Origin: Bacillus sp. (in: firmicutes)
GTDB taxonomy: Bacteria > Bacillota > Bacilli > Bacillales > Salisediminibacteriaceae
Reading direction: 5' to 3'
DNA length: 43,723 nucleotides
Assembly (NCBI GenBank): GCA_021208645.1
Contig: JAJOJL010000111.1
Span: forward strand, 1-43,723
Under the pieces are notes generated by a model. That model did no database searches. It was given only the letters and a program-made list of their open reading frames with translations, and was not told the DNA's origin. Made by a program: the position numbers and the translations under genes. Position 1 is the first letter of the stretch, and every line of letters starts with the position of its first letter. Shown here piece by piece: positions 18,467 to 28,440 of the stretch.

Positions 18467-19180
18467 TTAACCTTTAAGCCAATTATATCGTGGATGTTTT
18501 GTCTTGTTCTGCGGAGACGAAGCCGGTTCTTGGAAAGTTTTATTATTCTGGTGATGGTTACGTATTCTTTCTCCGTGTTCTTTGGCTTGTTGAACGGTTT
18601 TAATTCCATTCTTCTTCCAGTCATGTAAAATCCTATCAATGTAGCGAAAATTAATTTTCTGAGAAACAACTGCTTCCCGTAAGGCTGCTTCAATGATCAC
18701 TGGTGCATGATTATCCTCATCGAGCCACATAGAAATCATCTCCATTTCCATCGGTGACAATGGACGTGAGAATTCTACTTCGAAACGTTGAAATAGCTGA
18801 CCTTCCTCAATTTTCTTTTGATTTCTATCCCTATCCATTGCCTGATTTAATAGGTGGTTAACTATTTTCTCCATTAAAGGTCTTAATGAAAATGCTTCAG
18901 ATAAACGTCCGTCTTCATCCTGTTCCTCCTGAATAGAAAGAAATCCTTTTGTAAGCAATTTCTTCAGGTGATAGGTGCATCTCTCACTGTCGATAATCAT
19001 TCTGCTTTGTAATTGATCAGGAGTAGGAAAAAAATTTCCTTCTTGTGCATAACAACGAATATGGAGCAGCAACATAAATTGTTCTTCTGTTAATCCAAGT
19101 TTTGCGTAATTAGTCATTAATATGGATGGGATAGATACGGGGACATCCATATAGTGTTGCAAGAGTAATTCATCATTCAT
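18467..19180 (-). CDS. dnaD: DNA replication initiation protein DnaD
   Basis: 237 residues. DnaD helps load the replicative helicase and remodels DNA at oriC and restart sites. The N-terminal winged-helix oligomerisation domain (LGLTEEQFMLLLHIRCYAQEGN...LLTKGFLSI) is followed by a DnaB_2/DnaD domain (FEVEFSRPLSPMEMEMISMWLDED...IKTVQQAKEH). The conserved C-terminal YNWL precedes the stop. ATG 19180 has GAGGTGG six bases upstream; an earlier in-frame start at 19201 is less likely. In the aspB-asnS-dnaD-nth order. Confidence 0.92.
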   Translation of the reverse strand: MNDELLLQHYMDVPVSIPSILMTNYAKLGLTEEQFMLLLHIRCYAQEGNFFPTPDQLQSRMIIDSERCTYHLKKLLTKGFLSIQEEQDEDGRLSEAFSLRPLMEKIVNHLLNQAMDRDRNQKKIEEGQLFQRFEVEFSRPLSPMEMEMISMWLDEDNHAPVIIEAALREAVVSQKINFRYIDRILHDWKKNGIKTVQQAKEHGERIRNHHQNNKTFQEPASSPQNKTKHPRYNWLKG

Positions 19181-19330
19181 ACTAGTCCACCTCATTTCCA
19201 TTATAGCATTGGAGATACAAATTTTTGCGAGGAAAAACTTGAAAAATACTGAAACTAAATAACGAACTAGTTTATTTTTGACATTTTTGATATTCCTTTT
19301 CTATTCAACACTTTTAAGAAATAGAAAGAA

Positions 19331-19367
19331 GGTGACTCTCAATGGGTGGTTTTCCCTTTGAGTCACC
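19331..19367 (-). terminator. Intrinsic terminator of asnS
   Basis: GGTGACTCAAAGGG / CCCATTGAGAGTCACC imperfect stem followed on the minus strand by TTCTTTCT. It separates asnS from dnaD, so dnaD-nth-ypoC may have its own promoter in 19181-19330. Confidence 0.65.
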
Positions 19368-19393
19368 CTCAATATGATTTACTATAGAACTTC

Positions 19394-20683
19394 TTATGGA
19401 TACAAGCGATTTAATAAGCGCGGGAATGGAATTGTTTCCCTAACGTGTTCAGTTCCACTGATCCAAGCTACTGTGCGCTCTAAACCTAGACCAAATCCTG
19501 AATGGGGAACAGAACCGTATTTTCTCAAATCCAAATACCATTGGTAAGCTTCCATAGATAGGTTATGCTCCTCATAACGTTGCTTTAAAAGTTCTTCGTC
19601 ATCAATTCTCTGGGACCCACCAATAATTTCACCGTAGCCTTCTGGTGCAATTAAATCGGCACATAATACCACATCTGCACGGTTAGGATCTGGTTTCATA
19701 TAAAAGGCTTTAATTTCAGCAGGATAGTTCGTAATGAACACTGGTTTTTCAAATTTTTCTGCTATAGCAGTTTCGTGAGGTGCACCAAAATCTTCCCCCC
19801 ATTGAATCTCATGTCCCTCTTTTTGAAGTATATCAATAGCTTCATCGTATGTTATGCGCGGGAATGGTGCCACAACATTTTCTAGCTTCGAAAGATCCCT
19901 TTCTAATGCTTTCAATTCCATTTTACAATTGGTGAGTACAGACCGAACAACATGAGATACATATTCTTCCTGTACCTTTAAGCTATCCTCATGATCCATA
20001 AATGCCATCTCTGGCTCTATCATCCAAAATTCAATTAAATGTCTTCGTGTTTTAGACTTTTCTGCACGGAAAGTTGGTCCAAAGGAAAAGACTTTCCCTA
20101 ATGCCATTGCTGCCGCTTCCATGTATAACTGTCCACTTTGTGATAGGTACGCATCCTCATCAAAGTATTTCGTATGAAATAAATTTGTAGTTCCTTCCGC
20201 AGAACTACCTGTTAAAATAGGAGGGTCAACTTTAACAAAACCATTTTCATTAAAATACTCATATGTAGCCCGAATAATTTCATTTCTAATCTTCATGATA
20301 GCGTGTTGCCTTTTTGAGCGAAGCCACAAATGACGATGATCCATTAAAAACTCCGTCCCATGCTCCTTTGGTGTTATAGGGTATTCTTTTGCTTCATGAA
20401 TTAATTCTAAGGATTTCACTGTTAATTCATAACCAGAAGGTGCTCGTTCGTCTTCCCTCACATCACCTGTAACATATAACGAACTCTCCTGTGTCATTTC
20501 CTTCGCAAGCTTGAATACTTCTTCTGCTACCTCTGCTTTTACAACGACCCCTTGGATAAAGCCTGTCCCATCTCGTAATTGAAGAAAGGCGATTTTTCCA
20601 CTTGATCGTTTGTTAGCAAGCCAAGCACCTATTGTGACTGTTTTGCCAACATGTTTTCCTACTTGTGCTATTGTTGTTTTCAC
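19394..20683 (-). CDS. asnS: Asparagine--tRNA ligase
   Basis: 429 residues (430 in B. subtilis). Class IIb synthetase: N-terminal OB-fold anticodon-binding domain ([32 protein letters not shown]), then catalytic motif 1 ([16 protein letters not shown]), motif 2 ([24 protein letters not shown]) and motif 3 ([15 protein letters not shown]). ATG has GGAGGGAAAA upstream. A hairpin separates it from aspB. A weak promoter match (TTGATA, 18 bases, TATAGA; 20811-20782) lies in the gap. No T-box motif was found upstream. Confidence 0.95.
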   Translation of the reverse strand: MKTTIAQVGKHVGKTVTIGAWLANKRSSGKIAFLQLRDGTGFIQGVVVKAEVAEEVFKLAKEMTQESSLYVTGDVREDERAPSGYELTVKSLELIHEAKEYPITPKEHGTEFLMDHRHLWLRSKRQHAIMKIRNEIIRATYEYFNENGFVKVDPPILTGSSAEGTTNLFHTKYFDEDAYLSQSGQLYMEAAAMALGKVFSFGPTFRAEKSKTRRHLIEFWMIEPEMAFMDHEDSLKVQEEYVSHVVRSVLTNCKMELKALERDLSKLENVVAPFPRITYDEAIDILQKEGHEIQWGEDFGAPHETAIAEKFEKPVFITNYPAEIKAFYMKPDPNRADVVLCADLIAPEGYGEIIGGSQRIDDEELLKQRYEEHNLSMEAYQWYLDLRKYGSVPHSGFGLGLERTVAWISGTEHVRETIPFPRLLNRLYP

Positions 20684-20842
20684 TGTTTTCCCTCCAAAAT
20701 TTCACTGCATGTTTGTCTTTTTAAAAAATTATCCTTTAAAAGGTTGTCCTTTTAACAAAAACAACGTTTCAGGTTTTTAATTCTATACAGCCTATTTTAA
20801 GCATATATCAATAAATCCACTTCAAATATTATACCTCTCAGC

Positions 20843-20895
20843 CAAAAAAGAAGTCAACGCCGGCTTGTTTAACGTTAATAGATACAAGCCGACGT
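20843..20895 (-). terminator. Intrinsic terminator after aspB
   Basis: ACGTCGGCTTGT / ACAAGCCGGCGT stem (one mismatch) with a 15-base loop, then TGACTTCTTTTTT on the minus strand. It begins 9 bases after the aspB stop. Confidence 0.6.
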
Positions 20896-20903
20896 GTCCT
20901 TTA

Positions 20904-22085
20904 TTACTTTATATTAATAACAAAGTTGTGGATTCGCTCAAGAGCTTCTTCAAATTGTTCTAAACTCGTAGCATAGGACAATCTGATATTGTCATCTGCG
21001 CCGAAGCCGCTCCCTGGAACAACAGCCACTTTCGCTTCCTCTAACAATGCCTCTACCCACTCATCCGTTGAAGCATATCCACCGTTAATGACTGCTTCTT
21101 TTACATTAGGGAATAGATAAAATGCTCCTTGAGGCTTAACACATGTAAAGCCAGGAATGGCTAACACTTTGTCAAAAACAGTATTCAACCGTTCTTCAAA
21201 AGCCTGTCGCATTTTCTCGACGGAACCGTCCTCTTTTTCATAAGCAGCAATAGTACCATACTGGGCCATCACAGCAGGATTTGATGTTGTATGGCTAGCT
21301 AGGTTAGACATCATTCCAATAATATCTTTACGGCCAGCTGTATATCCGATTCTCCATCCTGTCATGGAATGAGATTTGGATACTCCATTGACGATTAGTG
21401 TTTGATTTTTTAATTCCGGAGACAACTGGGCGATAGATACATGTTTCTTGTCACCGTAGATTAATTTCTCATATATTTCGTCTGATACAATAAATATGTT
21501 ATGTTTTACACAAAGCTCCCCAAGCTTAATGAGTTCCTCTTCATCGTACATTACACCAGTTGGATTACTTGGTGAATTTAATATAAAAGCTTTCGTTTTT
21601 TCAGTAATAGCTCCTTCTAATTGTTCCGCTGTCACTTTAAAGTTATTTTCTTCTTTTCCTTCTACATAAACAGGCACTCCACCAGATATTTTCACTTGCT
21701 CTGGATAACTTACCCAATAAGGAGTAGGGATAATGACTTCATCTTCCTCTTCTAAGATGGTTTGAAATAAAAGAGCTAATGCGTGTTTTGCACCATTTGT
21801 AACTATAATTTCTGCTGGACTGTATTCTAAACCTTGATCCATTGCAAACTTCTTACAGATCACTTTTTTGAGCTCTGCCAACCCAGCTGCAGGTGTATAT
21901 TTTGTGTGTCCTTCTAGCATGGATTGATAGCTGGCCTCAATAATATATTGAGGCGTATTAAAATCTGGTTCACCTGCTCCTAGTCCAATAATATCATGCC
22001 CTTGTGCCTTTAGTTCCTTCGCTTTTGCCGTTATAGCTAATGTTGTTGATGGCGTAATGGAAGAAACTCTCGATGAAAATTTCAT
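20904..22085 (-). CDS. aspB: Aspartate aminotransferase AspB
   Basis: 393 residues, same as B. subtilis AspB. Fold-type I class I aminotransferase making aspartate from oxaloacetate. PLP-binding Lys in NGVSKSHSMTGWRIGY, substrate Arg in NIRLSYATS, and typical GAGEPDFNTPQ, TNGAKHAL and NSPSNPTGVMY motifs. ATG 22085 chosen for GAAGGTG nine bases upstream; a GTG three codons earlier is possible. It follows ypmB by 21 bases and precedes asnS, so aspartate supply and asparaginyl-tRNA charging are adjacent. Confidence 0.94.
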   Translation of the reverse strand: MKFSSRVSSITPSTTLAITAKAKELKAQGHDIIGLGAGEPDFNTPQYIIEASYQSMLEGHTKYTPAAGLAELKKVICKKFAMDQGLEYSPAEIIVTNGAKHALALLFQTILEEEDEVIIPTPYWVSYPEQVKISGGVPVYVEGKEENNFKVTAEQLEGAITEKTKAFILNSPSNPTGVMYDEEELIKLGELCVKHNIFIVSDEIYEKLIYGDKKHVSIAQLSPELKNQTLIVNGVSKSHSMTGWRIGYTAGRKDIIGMMSNLASHTTSNPAVMAQYGTIAAYEKEDGSVEKMRQAFEERLNTVFDKVLAIPGFTCVKPQGAFYLFPNVKEAVINGGYASTDEWVEALLEEAKVAVVPGSGFGADDNIRLSYATSLEQFEEALERIHNFVINIK

Positions 22086-22106
22086 ATGTAACACCTTCCC
22101 CTTCTA

Positions 22107-22616
22107 TTAGTTTTTTTGAAATTGATAATGACGGATATATGTCCCATCTTCGAAAGTAATATAATAAAATGAATGTCTGTTTGACTGGTCTTCATAAATA
22201 ACCTCGTAAATGGGAGTAATACCAATAATACCTAGGTTGATACTCTTAATTTCGTTAATATTTAAGCGCCCATGGACAATATCCTTCACTTGTTGTTCCG
22301 TTAAGCCATCTGATTTTAAACGAGTAATGACTTGTGGTTCTGTATTTTCCTCTTTTTGTTCTTCCTTTAATTCCTCTACCCAAATATATATTTCTTGATC
22401 ATCGTCATTTATTCCTTCAAAAACTTGAAAAGAGCGACGACCATGATAATGGGAAATATTGTTAATTTCATGGATACCTTCCAAATTATTAATAAGGCTT
22501 ATTACGTTTTGCTGCCTTTCAATCATTGGTGCTGATATGGCTTCATAAATATAATAAGAAAAGCTAATGAAACCAACTACAATAATAATCAAAACCGCAA
22601 TGATCCATCCTTTCAT
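22107..22616 (-). CDS. ypmB: YpmB, DUF5590 membrane-anchored protein
   Basis: 169 residues. An N-terminal membrane segment (GWIIAVLIIIVVGFISFSYYIY) anchors an extracellular PepSY-like domain (EEQVKDIVHGRLNINEIKSINLGIIGITPIYEVIYED-type pattern). Position directly before aspB and size match B. subtilis YpmB (161). Role unknown. Probably in one transcript with aspB. Confidence 0.85.
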   Translation of the reverse strand: MKGWIIAVLIIIVVGFISFSYYIYEAISAPMIERQQNVISLINNLEGIHEINNISHYHGRRSFQVFEGINDDDQEIYIWVEELKEEQKEENTEPQVITRLKSDGLTEQQVKDIVHGRLNINEIKSINLGIIGITPIYEVIYEDQSNRHSFYYITFEDGTYIRHYQFQKN

Positions 22617-22743
22617 TGCCTACACCTCTTATGTCTTATGTATAGTATTCAATATACATTAAATTGTCTTCCTATAAGGATAAAAATTGTTAACATACTC
22701 CCACCTCTGTAGGTGATACTACTATTACCGCTCCAAGAAAAGG

Positions 22744-22917
22744 ATGATGATGAGCGTGAACAACAAGATAAAATCCAATAAAACTTCCACTGCTGAATGG
22801 TACCAGCTTGAGAAGCACGTAATATCATTAAGGTCGCCTCACCGTCCCAACCATTTTAACACAATTGACGTTGCTTTTAGGCAAACAAAATTTCCAGAAC
22901 ATTGCAATACAAATTAA
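22744..22917 (+). CDS. Possible small basic protein (57 residues)
   Basis: Begins with three in-frame ATGs (22744, 22747, 22750) behind AAGAAAAGG and ends 22 bases before a strong plus-strand terminator. The protein is basic and polar (NNKIKSNKTSTAEWYQLEKH...); I recognise no family. It is the only plus-strand unit in 17266-36415. The 417-base gap 22617-23033 holds this frame and the terminator; a yppA/ypmA-like gene expected from B. subtilis order was not found. Confidence 0.35.
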   Translation: MMMSVNNKIKSNKTSTAEWYQLEKHVISLRSPHRPNHFNTIDVAFRQTKFPEHCNTN

Positions 22918-22939
22918 AAACTAACCTACACCTACACCT

Positions 22940-22968
22940 GAGCACCCAAAAAGGTGCTCCTTTTTTTT
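22940..22968 (+). terminator. Intrinsic terminator, plus strand
   Basis: GAGCACC / GGTGCTC stem with an A-rich loop followed by CTTTTTTTT. No annotated plus-strand gene lies upstream other than the small frame at 22744-22917, so it argues for a real plus-strand transcript. Confidence 0.75.
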
Positions 22969-23033
22969 GATCCATGAAACCATTATTTCCATATGATGTA
23001 TTTATGGAAACCATTTTAAAATATTCTGCCGCT

Positions 23034-23908
23034 TTAATTATAAGTCAACCAGCTATTGGGAAGTGTGTTCTCCTTCGATGGCCGCACTGTAATAACCTCA
23101 TAATCCTCATTGTTACATTTTATTGTAATGGTACCAATTCGACTTGTTTGGTATATATCTATCCAAGTTTCTTGAAGTCTTTCTAATACATAACTGCTTG
23201 GTTGGGCCTCACCATTTCGAAAAATAACTGCCACTTGAGGGTCAACTTCATTTAATAAATATTCTGATGTTCCACGGTCACTGCCAAAGTCTGGAACTTT
23301 AAACATCGTTGATTTTAAATCATACTCATGTACAAGCTGTTCTTCTACAAAGGAATCAGCAATTGTCATGTATAATAACCTCTGACCATGATGCCTGACA
23401 AATAAAGCACAGCCCCCTTCATCGTAGCCGTCCCTTTCTTCCACATAAAGGACATCTACTTGAACATCATTAGTAAAGGAAAGGAATCTCCCTTTCTGAA
23501 ATAAGTAACATTTCCCTGATAATCAGCTAAAACAGACTCAAACATAGGTTGAAGAGATTCTGGTAATAAAATGGATTTAATAGGAAAATCATTTAGAAGC
23601 CAAGGTAAATTGCCTATATACTCAATTTCTTTACTTGTCAGAATTAACGTATGGATGGAGTCTACATTATACATTTCTAAACGCTCTTTTAATTCCTCTT
23701 GACTTTCACTGTGACCAGTATTTATAAGAAAAGCCAAATTATTATTGCCTTGAATTAAAGTAGCTTCTCCATGTGTTAAATCAAAGAATGTATAGGCAAC
23801 CTCATCCTTTGTCAAATTTAGATCAACCTTGTCGGCCAATACAGGCATAGTACTTGTGAAATTGAAAACCAATATAACTAGAAGGATTGCAAACAGCAAC
23901 CTTTTCAT
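23034..23908 (-). CDS. Secreted ComEC-C-like MBL-fold protein lacking metal ligands (frameshifted)
   Basis: Signal peptide MKRLLFAILLVILVFNF... with cleavage near VLA, then a metallo-beta-lactamase-like domain of the ComEC/Rec2 C-terminal type. The landmarks are aligned but changed: the strand end LILTSKEIEYIGNLPWLL sits where ComEC has THPDADHIGGLPWLL; KVPDFGSDRGTSEYLL where ComEC has VGHHGS; LLYMTIADSFVEE where ComEC has TGDAE. All the usual His/Asp ligands are thus absent, which suggests a non-enzymatic protein. The first half ends at 23456 and the second begins in another frame; adding one T at 23475-23477 gives SFPFTNDVQVDVLYVEE and a 291-residue product. ATG 23908 has GAAAGGATG upstream. 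It follows dinG by 62 bases. Confidence 0.65.
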
Positions 23909-23970
23909 CTTAGAACATCCTTTCTCGTATCCTGAAGTATCCAATATATTCATAACTAGACCACAAATAG

Positions 23971-26722
23971 TTAGGATAACCATTTTGGCAACAATTGTTC
24001 CAATTCACCCATTGTTTTCTCCTCAAGAGGTATAGTTGGTAATGATTTGATAAAGGTACTCCCATAGCGAGCATTAATAATTCTTCTATCGAGTACGACA
24101 ACAATTCCCTTATCTGAAGAAGTTCTTATAAGGCGTCCGAAACCTTGCTTAAAGCGGATAACAGCTTGAGGTAATGTTAATTTAAAAAATGGATTATCAC
24201 CCTTTTTTTCAAGTATGCTCGCTTTTGCTTTGAATAATGGATCATCTGGGGGAGAAAAAGGAAGCCTGACCATAACGATGACACTTAAGTCACTTCCAGG
24301 GATGTCAACCCCTTCCCAAAAACTTGTTGTTCCTAAAAGAATTGATTTTTCGAATTGCTGAAAATTTCTTGTCAGCTTATTTCTGCTGCCAGTTTGTACT
24401 CCTTGAGCGATCAGCATATAATCATCAGCAAGCATGTCTTTTAAATGAAGATAGCTTTTCTTTAACATATCATAAGAAGTAAACAGTACCAGCATTTTTC
24501 CGTTGGTTGCTTGAGCAATGCGGTAGATTTGCATCACCGCAGACTCAACATAAAATTCCTCTCCTGCTTCCTGGATCATAGGCATATCCTTTGGTACAAT
24601 AAGCTTCACCTGATTCTTCCAGTCAAATGGCGACTCAACTATCTTAGTCTCTACTGGAAAGTCTTCTAATCCAAGACGCGTTAAGAAATAATTAAATTTC
24701 CCACTAACTGTGAGCGTTGCTGATGTTAATATTACGCTCTCTTTTTTCTGAAAGAACTGTTCCCCTAGGTAATCACTAACTTTTATAGGTCTCCCCTTTA
24801 TATAGATGGATGTTTTGGGACCTTTCCCTTCCCCTTCAAGCCAAAAAATAAGATCATTATCCTGTTTAATCAGTAAGCTAACGTATGTATCAAAAAATTT
24901 TTCCATTCGATCAATAAAAGCATTTAACCTAACCTTATTGGCTATGTTTCTGTCACCCAGTTGAAGAGATAGTTCCTTAACTCCTTGATACCATTCTTCA
25001 AAAGCAAAGGAAAATCGGTCAACTGCTTCTTGAGGATTTCTCCAAGCATCCTCCTTTAGGTCTAGCTTAACAGTAATTCTCCCCCTTTCATTAAATTTCC
25101 CCTTCTTTTCCTGAATGTATTGAAAAAGCAGTAAAAAAAGTTCATACCATTCTTCACGTACAACCTTTCCCCTAGCTTCAACATTCCCTATTTTTATTTT
25201 TAAAGTCTCAGATTCAGATATCTTTTTTAAGCTGGATAAGTATCCCTCTACTCCCTCACCAAAACCGAGCTCACTAAATAATTGTGTGAAGGACAAATAA
25301 TCTAACTGCAAGCCAAGCTGATCAGCAGCTGTCTCTTCAAAATGATGGGCTTCATCCAAAATAATCCTATCATAATTTGGGAGAAGTTGCTGTTCTGCCC
25401 TTACATCAGCTAAAACAAGGGAATGGTTGGTCACTATTAAATCTGCTCTCTGAGCTTTTTTTCTCGCTATCTGATAAAAACAATTGTGTGTAACACAAGT
25501 AAATGAATCGCTGCTAATTTCAGTCCAAAAACGTTTACTAGCCCCTCCTAAGCTCAACTCTTCCACATCACCTGTGACCGTTTCAGTAAGCCACACGATA
25601 ATTTGGCCTTTCGCTACTGTCCTCTCATACGTTTCCAGTGGATCATCCTTAAGCAATTTTGCAAATTTCCGTAGACATAGATAATGACTTCTTCCTTTCA
25701 GCAAGATGGAATTAACTGAAAATGGAAGAAATTTAGTTACGTTTTCCAGTTCTTTATGGATTATTTGTTCTTGAAGTTGTATCGTTTGTGTACTAATAAC
25801 AACAGGTTTTTTTCCTTCCTTTGCCAGGAAAATGGCAGGAATTAAATAAGCCAGTGTTTTACCTGTTCCAGTCCCAGCTTCAATTAACCCGATCTCCCTT
25901 TTTTCCAAGGTCTTGTACACAAACTTGATCATTTCTAATTGACCAGGTCTTACCTCGTAGCCTTTCATTCTTTTTTTGCACCATTCATCATTGTTGAGAC
26001 ACTTATCATAAAAGCTTATGAATCTTTGCTCGTCGTCATAGGACTCTTTTTGTTCCTGTGGCTCATCTTTTTTTACAGCTAATCCATGTAAAAAATTAAA
26101 TTTATCTATATCTCCGTTTTGTAATGTCGTCCACCTATAGATTAAAGATCCTACATCACTTTTCAGTTTGTTCGTGAGCTCTCCTAACTTCTCCAAACTC
26201 ACTTTTGGTAATTCAGACAGCCGTTCCATGATCTCAAGAAATAACTGACTAGTAGCTTCTGCATCACTGTCAGCACGGTGAGGTTGAATGTGATTCATAT
26301 TAAAAGTTTTTTGTTAACTGGGATAACCGAAATCCGTCTGCAGTAGGAAATGCAATTTTCGCTAATTCTACCGTATCTATTACAGGGCCAGTAAATTTAG
26401 TATATCCAGCAGCGGTTAACTCTTTATTTAGAAATGTTAAATCAAAATCAACATTATGTGCGACAAAATAAGCACCATTCAATACTTCTAAAAGTTTTGG
26501 GGCTATTTCACTAAATAAGGGTGCTTCGTGGACTAAATTGTTGTCTATGTTGGTTAAATGTTGGATAAAGCCTGGAATATTTCTTTTAGGGTTAATATAG
26601 GTAGAAAATCGCTTCCGAATTTTATTCTCCGTAATAACAACATAGGCAAGCTGAATAATTCGGTCTCCTTTATCAAAGGAAACCCCTGTTGTTTCCAAAT
26701 CAATGATGACAAACCGTTCCAT
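23971..26722 (-). CDS. dinG: DinG-family helicase/exonuclease (frameshifted)
   Basis: An N-terminal DEDDh 3'-5' exonuclease (VIIDLETTGVSF, AHNVDFDLTFLN, HRADSDAEAT) is fused to an XPD/DinG-like superfamily 2 helicase. The helicase has Walker A EAGTGTGKTLAYLIPA, LDEAHHFEE box, LTSATLTVSG, and C-terminal SFWEGVDIPG and QGFGRLIRTSSDKG. Only two closely spaced Cys (FTCVTHNCFYQIAR) plus YLCLRKF remain where iron-sulfur DinG proteins have four, so a cluster is doubtful. The exonuclease and the rest are in different frames: removing one T from the T4 run at 26302-26305 joins TKNF to NMNHIQPHRADSD. Restored length 916 (931 in B. subtilis). ATG 26722 has GGAGG upstream. Confidence 0.9.
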
Positions 26723-26861
26723 TGTATTCCTCCAAATAACTACTCTCCCTAGAGTCTCCTGCCTGCCCTCTATCCGCGGCTTTAAAGGTTTCATTAGGCT
26801 TTTTTTGTATCAATCACACGCAATATAAGAGTTGTTTTAAGTTGCTTAAGCTTTCTTTAGC

Positions 26862-27929
26862 CTAGTCTAACATAGTATGATTACTTTCTGTTAATTTTGT
26901 TATGAGTGGATGACTTATTCCTATCATGTCAATGGTTTCTTTTGCCTTTTTCATTTCTTCATGCTCTCCCCATTTATTTAAGAGCCATATATATGATATC
27001 CAACCATTAATATGTTTAGGATAGTTGGAAAACAATTCATTAAAACCTTCTTTAGCTTTTATACGATCGTCCATTAACCCATAGTTCCATGAAAGTCCGT
27101 GAAGAACATTCTTTTCATCACTGCCAATATCACGAAGACGTTCGTAACAGAAAAGGGAACAAGAAAATTGACCCTTTTCTTCAAACTCAATTGCTAATGA
27201 TAATAATAAATCCTCTGAATCAAATTGGTGAACTGCTTCATACCATATTTCCATTGCAAGAGTTTTGTTGTCAGAATCCATGTAGCATTTGCCAAGCCAA
27301 TAATATGCCTCAGCATCCCCTTCACCTGATTTAACAACTTTTTCAAAATATGGTCTCGCATCAACTGGCATATTTAAAATAAGATAACAGATACCTAAAT
27401 TATACATGACATCAGGATTAAAGTGGAGTTTCTCTGCATCTTCAAAGTAGGAGATTGCTTGTTGAACATCGTCTCCCCTAGCAGCAGCCATTCCTAAACC
27501 TAAAAAACCAAAGTGTTTTTCTAATTTATCATTTGTTCGGTATATGACATTTAAGAAGTGTTCTTTGCCTTTATCATCATCATTTAAATATAAATAGGCA
27601 AACCCTAAATATAAAAAGACCCTTGATTGCTGATTACTATGGTCTAATTCCTCCATTAAAACTTGAATTGCTTTCTCGTATAGACCCAGTTCAAAATAAC
27701 TGACTCCTTGTAAATCCTCCTTATCTTCGTTGAAAGTTAGGGGTGCTGACTTTAAAAGTTTCTCCTTTAATTCATCAATTAGCTCTAGTTGTTCACTCCA
27801 TGTTTCCAATAACTTTTCATTTTGGAACGTAAGTTGTTCAATCCAATATTGCTTTTCCTTCTCTGTAAGTTCTTCCTTATTTTCTAAAAGCCATTTCGAT
27901 ATAGCTTTCCATTTCTGTAGTGACAACAA
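26862..27929 (-). CDS. Tetratricopeptide repeat protein
   Basis: 355 residues. Starts with a helical region (WKAISKWLLENKEELTEKEKQYW...). TPR units follow from about residue 80: YFELGLYEKAIQVLMEE, VFLYLGFAYLYLNDDDKGKEHF, YYWLGKCYMDSDNKTLAMEIWYEA. No signal peptide or membrane segment. A TTG start is chosen because AAGGAGGGG lies six bases before it; neighbouring TTG codons and an upstream GTG at 27956 are alternatives. It sits between panD and dinG, which are adjacent in B. subtilis, so it is a lineage-specific insertion. Partner unknown. Confidence 0.75.
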   Translation of the reverse strand: MLSLQKWKAISKWLLENKEELTEKEKQYWIEQLTFQNEKLLETWSEQLELIDELKEKLLKSAPLTFNEDKEDLQGVSYFELGLYEKAIQVLMEELDHSNQQSRVFLYLGFAYLYLNDDDKGKEHFLNVIYRTNDKLEKHFGFLGLGMAAARGDDVQQAISYFEDAEKLHFNPDVMYNLGICYLILNMPVDARPYFEKVVKSGEGDAEAYYWLGKCYMDSDNKTLAMEIWYEAVHQFDSEDLLLSLAIEFEEKGQFSCSLFCYERLRDIGSDEKNVLHGLSWNYGLMDDRIKAKEGFNELFSNYPKHINGWISYIWLLNKWGEHEEMKKAKETIDMIGISHPLITKLTESNHTMLD

Positions 27930-28018
27930 CAAAAACCCCTCCTTCTCATTAAACACCTATTATGAAGTGTTCCAAAGAAAGAGGGATTGCTATACAGATG
28001 TACAAAAAGAATAATTTC

Positions 28019-28402
28019 TTATCTAATTGTCGAAGCTGGTTCTGTTGCCATCATTTCAACTACATTATTATTATCATCTAATATGGCGACTCTTGGCTTG
28101 TGCTCTACACAATCCTGTTCTGTAATCCATTTGTAAGAAATGATGATTACTTTGTCACCTGGTTGAACGAGCCTTGCTGCTGCACCGTTTAAGCAAACAG
28201 TTTTTGAGCCTCTTATGCCCCGGATAACATATGTCTCTAGCCTAGCACCGTTATTGTTATTTACTACTTGAACCTTTTCATTTTCAAGGATCCCTACACG
28301 ATCCATTAAATCTTCATCAATAGTAATGCTTCCCACATAATTTAAATTAGCTTCTGTTACAGTAGCACGGTGGAGCTTGCCACTCATCATTTCTCTAAAC
28401 AT
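28019..28402 (-). CDS. panD: Aspartate 1-decarboxylase
   Basis: 127 residues, B. subtilis length. Makes beta-alanine for pantothenate. The proenzyme self-cleaves at Gly24-Ser25 ([10 protein letters not shown]) to generate the pyruvoyl group. Other conserved parts are [52 protein letters not shown] has AGAGGTG upstream. Normally directly follows panC; here a 312-bp MITE-like element separates them, which may disturb co-transcription. Confidence 0.95.
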   Translation of the reverse strand: MFREMMSGKLHRATVTEANLNYVGSITIDEDLMDRVGILENEKVQVVNNNNGARLETYVIRGIRGSKTVCLNGAAARLVQPGDKVIIISYKWITEQDCVEHKPRVAILDDNNNVVEMMATEPASTIR

Positions 28403-28440
28403 GAAATTACACCTCTCGTGATGTTTTTATTTTATATTAA

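Noticed and set aside
18445..18693. N-terminal extension of endonuclease III
   Set aside because: It overlaps the conserved dnaD end in another frame; the internal ATG gives exactly the family length of 219.
20684..20903. T-box riboswitch before asnS
   Set aside because: No AGGGTGG-type T-box sequence on the minus strand; only a terminator of aspB and a weak promoter match are seen.
23971..26794. Separate exonuclease and helicase genes instead of DinG
   Set aside because: The third exonuclease motif (HRADSD) lies in the second frame directly after the break, so the domain spans it and the gene is one.
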